DNA from: Pseudidiomarina woesei
Lineage (GTDB): Bacteria > Pseudomonadota > Gammaproteobacteria > Enterobacterales > Alteromonadaceae
Length of the DNA stretch: 64,000 nt
Reading direction: 5' to 3'
NCBI RefSeq assembly: GCF_001418345.1
Contig: NZ_LIPW01000002.1
Location: 248,001 to 312,000, forward strand
Shown here one piece after another: positions 63,822 to 64,000 of the stretch. The position numbers and the translations under genes are program-made. The notes under the pieces are model-generated. The model saw only the letters and a list, made by a program, of their open reading frames with translations, searched no databases and was not told the origin of the DNA. Every line of letters begins with the position of its first letter. The first letter of the stretch is position 1.

Positions 63822-64000
63822 ATGTTTAACTACATGAAACAATGGTACAACCGTAAGTTTTCAGATCCCGATGCCATCACCTTGTTTTTGTTGCTACTGA
63901 CTAGCTTCGCTCTAATTATTTTATTTAGCGACATTTTGGCACCATTGCTGGTGGCATTGGTGTTAGCCTATTTACTTGAATGGCCCGTGCAACGATTAAC
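63822..64000 (+). CDS. perM: PerM-type AI-2E family transporter, N-terminal part only
   Basis: The frame from the ATG at 63822 reads MKQWYNRKFSDPDAITLFLLL after a short start, then a membrane helix and APLLVALVLAYLLEWPVQRL, closely similar to the start of E. coli PerM (YfgO). About 59 residues are visible; the rest lies outside the window. Such proteins have about eight helices; some members export the AI-2 signal, others are Na+/H+ antiporters. It is divergent from bepA. Confidence 0.85.
   Translation, partial: MFNYMKQWYNRKFSDPDAITLFLLLLTSFALIILFSDILAPLLVALVLAYLLEWPVQRL

Overview
The window is a gene-dense chromosomal segment (about one gene per kilobase, mid GC) from a gammaproteobacterium. 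Gene order and protein character point to the Alteromonadales, most likely an Idiomarina/Pseudidiomarina-like marine bacterium. This placement is inferred from neighbourhoods (mfd-csiV, lolCDE, DUF2062-comEC-msbA-lpxK-kdsB, gltA/sdhCDAB-sucABCD, fldA-fur, seqA-pgm, DUF2066-hda, arsC-bepA-perM), not from a database search. I see no rRNA, tRNA, CRISPR array, prophage or insertion sequence.

Layout. 1-2.2 kb: the N-terminal part of a lipoprotein alkaline phosphatase, then a three-gene leftward unit of ECF sigma factor, membrane anti-sigma-like protein and periplasmic PDZ protein. A hairpin covers the probable ribosome site of the sigma gene. 2.2-9.1 kb: leftward mfd, csiV, a MarR regulator and an ExeM/NucH-type nuclease whose start lies inside marR. 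9.2-19.1 kb: rightward envelope genes, namely the lipoprotein-release ABC transporter lolCDE, comEC, the lipid A flippase msbA, lpxK, a Trm112-like protein and kdsB. 19.1-26.8 kb: a leftward RND efflux operon (adaptor plus two pump subunits) behind a good candidate sigma-54 promoter and a hairpin-rich leader. 26.8-38.5 kb: the TCA block, gltA divergent from sdhCDAB-sucAB-sucCD, subdivided by intrinsic terminators. SucB carries two lipoyl domains.

38.6-51 kb is more accessory: a DMT exporter; an excalibur mini-protein overlapping a membrane ClpP-like protease; an azoR/LysR divergent pair; an acyl-CoA dehydrogenase + APH-family kinase + short-chain dehydrogenase operon that looks like 4-hydroxyacyl-CoA catabolism; a pirin; and three small membrane proteins leading into 5-oxoprolinase pxpABC. 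51-64 kb returns to core genes: glnS, fur-fldA-DUF2788 with a Fur box at their promoter, ybfF, seqA-pgm, an MFS exporter, DUF2066-hda with a consensus DnaA box upstream and a TTG start on hda, then DUF2069, wrbA, arsC, a thioredoxin-like lipoprotein, bepA and the start of perM.

Recurrent themes are tight packing (ATGA overlaps, convergent genes sharing their stop codons), cell-envelope biogenesis, and two replication-initiation regulators (SeqA, Hda) only a few kilobases apart. The observations I rate highest are the sigma-54 promoter and hairpin leader of the RND operon, the hairpin over the ECF sigma ribosome site, the kinase/ACAD operon, the excalibur/ClpP-like pair, and the DnaA box with the TTG start at hda. 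I did not find a large, clearly new defence or mobile system.
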